Assembly (NCBI GenBank): GCA_020024465.1
Contig: JAHHTT010000032.1
Location: forward strand, 1-27,279
Source of the DNA: Odoribacter sp.
Lineage (GTDB): Bacteria; Bacteroidota; Bacteroidia; Bacteroidales; Marinifilaceae
Direction of reading: 5' to 3'
DNA: 27,279 bases
A model generated the notes under the pieces. That model did not search any database, had not been told where the DNA came from, and was given only the letters and a program-made list of their open reading frames with translations. Of this stretch, positions 25,800-27,279 are shown piece after piece. The stretch's first letter is position 1. Each line of letters begins with the position of its first letter. Made by a program: the position numbers and the translations under genes.

Positions 25800-27279
25800 C
25801 TACTTGTCATTCATGGAAATCAGGAATTCCTCGTTGGACTCCGTCTTTTCCAGACGGTCCTTTACAAACTGCATGGCCTCCACCGAATTCATATCGGTCA
25901 GATAATTGCGCAAAATCCAGATACGGTTAAGCACATAATCTTCCAGCAGCAAATCTTCGCGTCGAGTGCTCGAAGCCGTGATATCCACAGCCGGATAAAT
26001 ACGCTTGTTCGCCAGCTTGCGGTCGAGCTGCAACTCCATATTACCGGTACCTTTGAACTCTTCAAAAATCACATCATCCATCTTCGATCCAGTCTCTGTC
26101 AGAGCGGTTGCCAGAATTGTCAGCGAACCTCCGTTCTCAATATTACGTGCCGCACCGAAGAAACGCTTCGGTTTATGCAGCGCATTGGCATCCACACCAC
26201 CGGACAGCACCTTGCCCGAAGCCGGCGACACCGTATTATACGCACGTGCCAGACGGGTAATCGAGTCAAGCAGAATCACCACATCGTGACCGCATTCCAC
26301 CATTCTCTTCGCCTTTTCCAACACAATATTGGCCACTTTCACATGTCTCTCCGCCGGTTCGTCAAATGTAGAGGAAATCACTTCCGCCCTCACACTGCGC
26401 GCCATATCCGTCACCTCCTCCGGACGTTCGTCGATCAACAGGATAATCAGATACACTTCCGGATGATTCGCAGCAATCGCATTGGCAATCTCCTTCAGCA
26501 AAACCGTCTTACCGGTCTTCGGTTGCGCCACGATCAGACCGCGCTGTCCCTTGCCGATAGGCGCAAACATATCCACCACGCGGGTAGAAAGCGTTGCTTT
26601 TCCGTTACCGGTAATATTAAACTTCTCATCCGGGAACAGAGGAGTCAGGTGATCAAACGGAATCCGGTCACGCACGGCATCCGGCGACTTTCCGTTAATC
26701 TTCTCCACCTTAATCAGCGGGAAATACTTTTCACCTTCCTTCGGAGGCCGCACCGTTCCCTCCACCATGTCTCCGGTCTGAAGACCGAACAGCTTGATCT
26801 GGCTTTGGGATACATATATATCATCCGGAGAATTCAAATAATTATAGTCCGACGAACGCAAGAATCCATATCCGTCCGGCATAATCTCCAACACTCCGGA
26901 ATTCAGAATAATACCTTCAAACTCATAATACTTATCCCGCTTGTCAAAACGCATCCGGTTACCATTCACATTGACACCGCCGTTCACACTGACATTTTCG
27001 TTTTCTTCCTTATCCACATTTCCGGCAGGTTCGGACGGATTCACCTCCTCCACCTGAAAATCATCGGCCACTCCTTCAAAGTTATCTCCCGGCAGATCAA
27101 TATCCAAATCCTGTTCTAAAACATCCTGATGGACAAACTGACGTTTATCCTTCTTCTGCTTCTTGAACGCATCCCGACGTTCTTCGCGCTGAAACGGCTT
27201 CTGTCTGAACTCCTCGTTACGAGACGGCTTTTCACTGCGCGGCTGCTCCGTCACACCGTTTTCCGTCTTCACATTCCGG
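25800..27279 (-). CDS. rho: Transcription termination factor Rho (N-terminus beyond window edge)
   Basis: About 492 C-terminal residues are visible. The frame stays open to the right edge, so the true start lies outside; the GTG at 27272 is not a convincing start. Counting from that GTG, residues 1-112 are charged and low-complexity (Arg/Lys then Asp/Glu/Asn), a probable disordered extension. The RNA-binding cold-shock-like domain is at about 118-195 (GVLEIMPDGYGFLRS). The ATPase core has Walker A in AQPKTGKT (249-256), LLIDERPEEV (278-287), Walker B in VVILLDSITRLARAYN (331-346) and the secondary RNA-site region FFGAARNIENGGSLTI. Rho is a hexameric helicase that ends transcripts. Despite that role, the gene itself ends at an intrinsic hairpin terminator. 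Confidence 0.95.
   Translation of the reverse strand, partial: RNVKTENGVTEQPRSEKPSRNEEFRQKPFQREERRDAFKKQKKDKRQFVHQDVLEQDLDIDLPGDNFEGVADDFQVEEVNPSEPAGNVDKEENENVSVNGGVNVNGNRMRFDKRDKYYEFEGIILNSGVLEIMPDGYGFLRSSDYNYLNSPDDIYVSQSQIKLFGLQTGDMVEGTVRPPKEGEKYFPLIKVEKINGKSPDAVRDRIPFDHLTPLFPDEKFNITGNGKATLSTRVVDMFAPIGKGQRGLIVAQPKTGKTVLLKEIANAIAANHPEVYLIILLIDERPEEVTDMARSVRAEVISSTFDEPAERHVKVANIVLEKAKRMVECGHDVVILLDSITRLARAYNTVSPASGKVLSGGVDANALHKPKRFFGAARNIENGGSLTILATALTETGSKMDDVIFEEFKGTGNMELQLDRKLANKRIYPAVDITASSTRREDLLLEDYVLNRIWILRNYLTDMNSVEAMQFVKDRLEKTESNEEFLISMNDK

Noticed and set aside
26175..27119. 314-residue open frame antisense to rho
   Set aside because: It has a His/Arg/Ile-rich shadow composition and no domain features; it is the complement of a strongly conserved coding frame.
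1..27279. CRISPR arrays, insertion sequences, prophage or integrase genes
   Set aside because: No regularly spaced repeats, transposase motifs or terminal inverted repeats were seen beyond the tRNA duplication.

Overview
The window reads as a Bacteroidota (Bacteroidales) chromosome. The evidence is a SusC/SusD pair under a FecI/FecR-type sigma/anti-sigma system, promoters of the TAnnTTTG type instead of sigma70 -35/-10 boxes, mostly weak Shine-Dalgarno sites, a short biotin ligase without a DNA-binding domain, and a Rho with a long charged N-terminal extension. The mix of FecI/FecR, an STN-bearing SusC, SusD, a Peptidase_Mx1-like lipoprotein and a large DUF5117-type zinc protease is what I associate with Odoribacteraceae (Butyricimonas/Odoribacter). 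That placement is inference.

Layout. At 1-146 lie two tandem tRNA-Gln(CTG) genes (the first cut by the window edge), closed by a perfect palindromic terminator that also serves the minus-strand genes. From 190 to 16974 everything is on the minus strand with small gaps. In transcription order it runs parE, parC, aroK, a NAPE-PLD-like metallo-hydrolase, a nitroreductase, an ECF sigma factor, a FecR anti-sigma factor, SusC, SusD, a Peptidase_Mx1-like lipoprotein and a metzincin-like protease. A glycerophosphodiesterase (17072-18343, minus) lies upstream of parE. On the plus strand are an Hsp20 chaperone (18613-19041), then birA and an acyltransferase of the OlsF/GlsA type (19155-20750). These converge on the minus-strand nifJ (pyruvate:ferredoxin oxidoreductase, 20808-24344), preceded by an AAA-type ATPase (24400-25578) and the C-terminal part of rho (25800 to the right edge).

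How it fits together. The lower block (190-10509) looks like a self-contained import system. A substrate-loaded SusC/SusD transporter would signal through its STN domain to FecR, which releases the ECF sigma factor. The only degradative enzyme encoded is a zinc protease, and there are no glycoside hydrolases, so the cargo is more likely peptide or protein than glycan. The lipoprotein between SusD and the protease appears to be a Peptidase_Mx1 homologue that has lost its zinc-binding HExxH motif, which suggests a binding protein derived from a protease. The sigma gene begins only 6 bases after the nitroreductase stop, so the switch may be fed from the topoisomerase IV operon.

No insertion sequences, CRISPR arrays, integrases or phage genes were seen. 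There is no gene-free stretch longer than 300 bases; the largest gap is 18344-18612.
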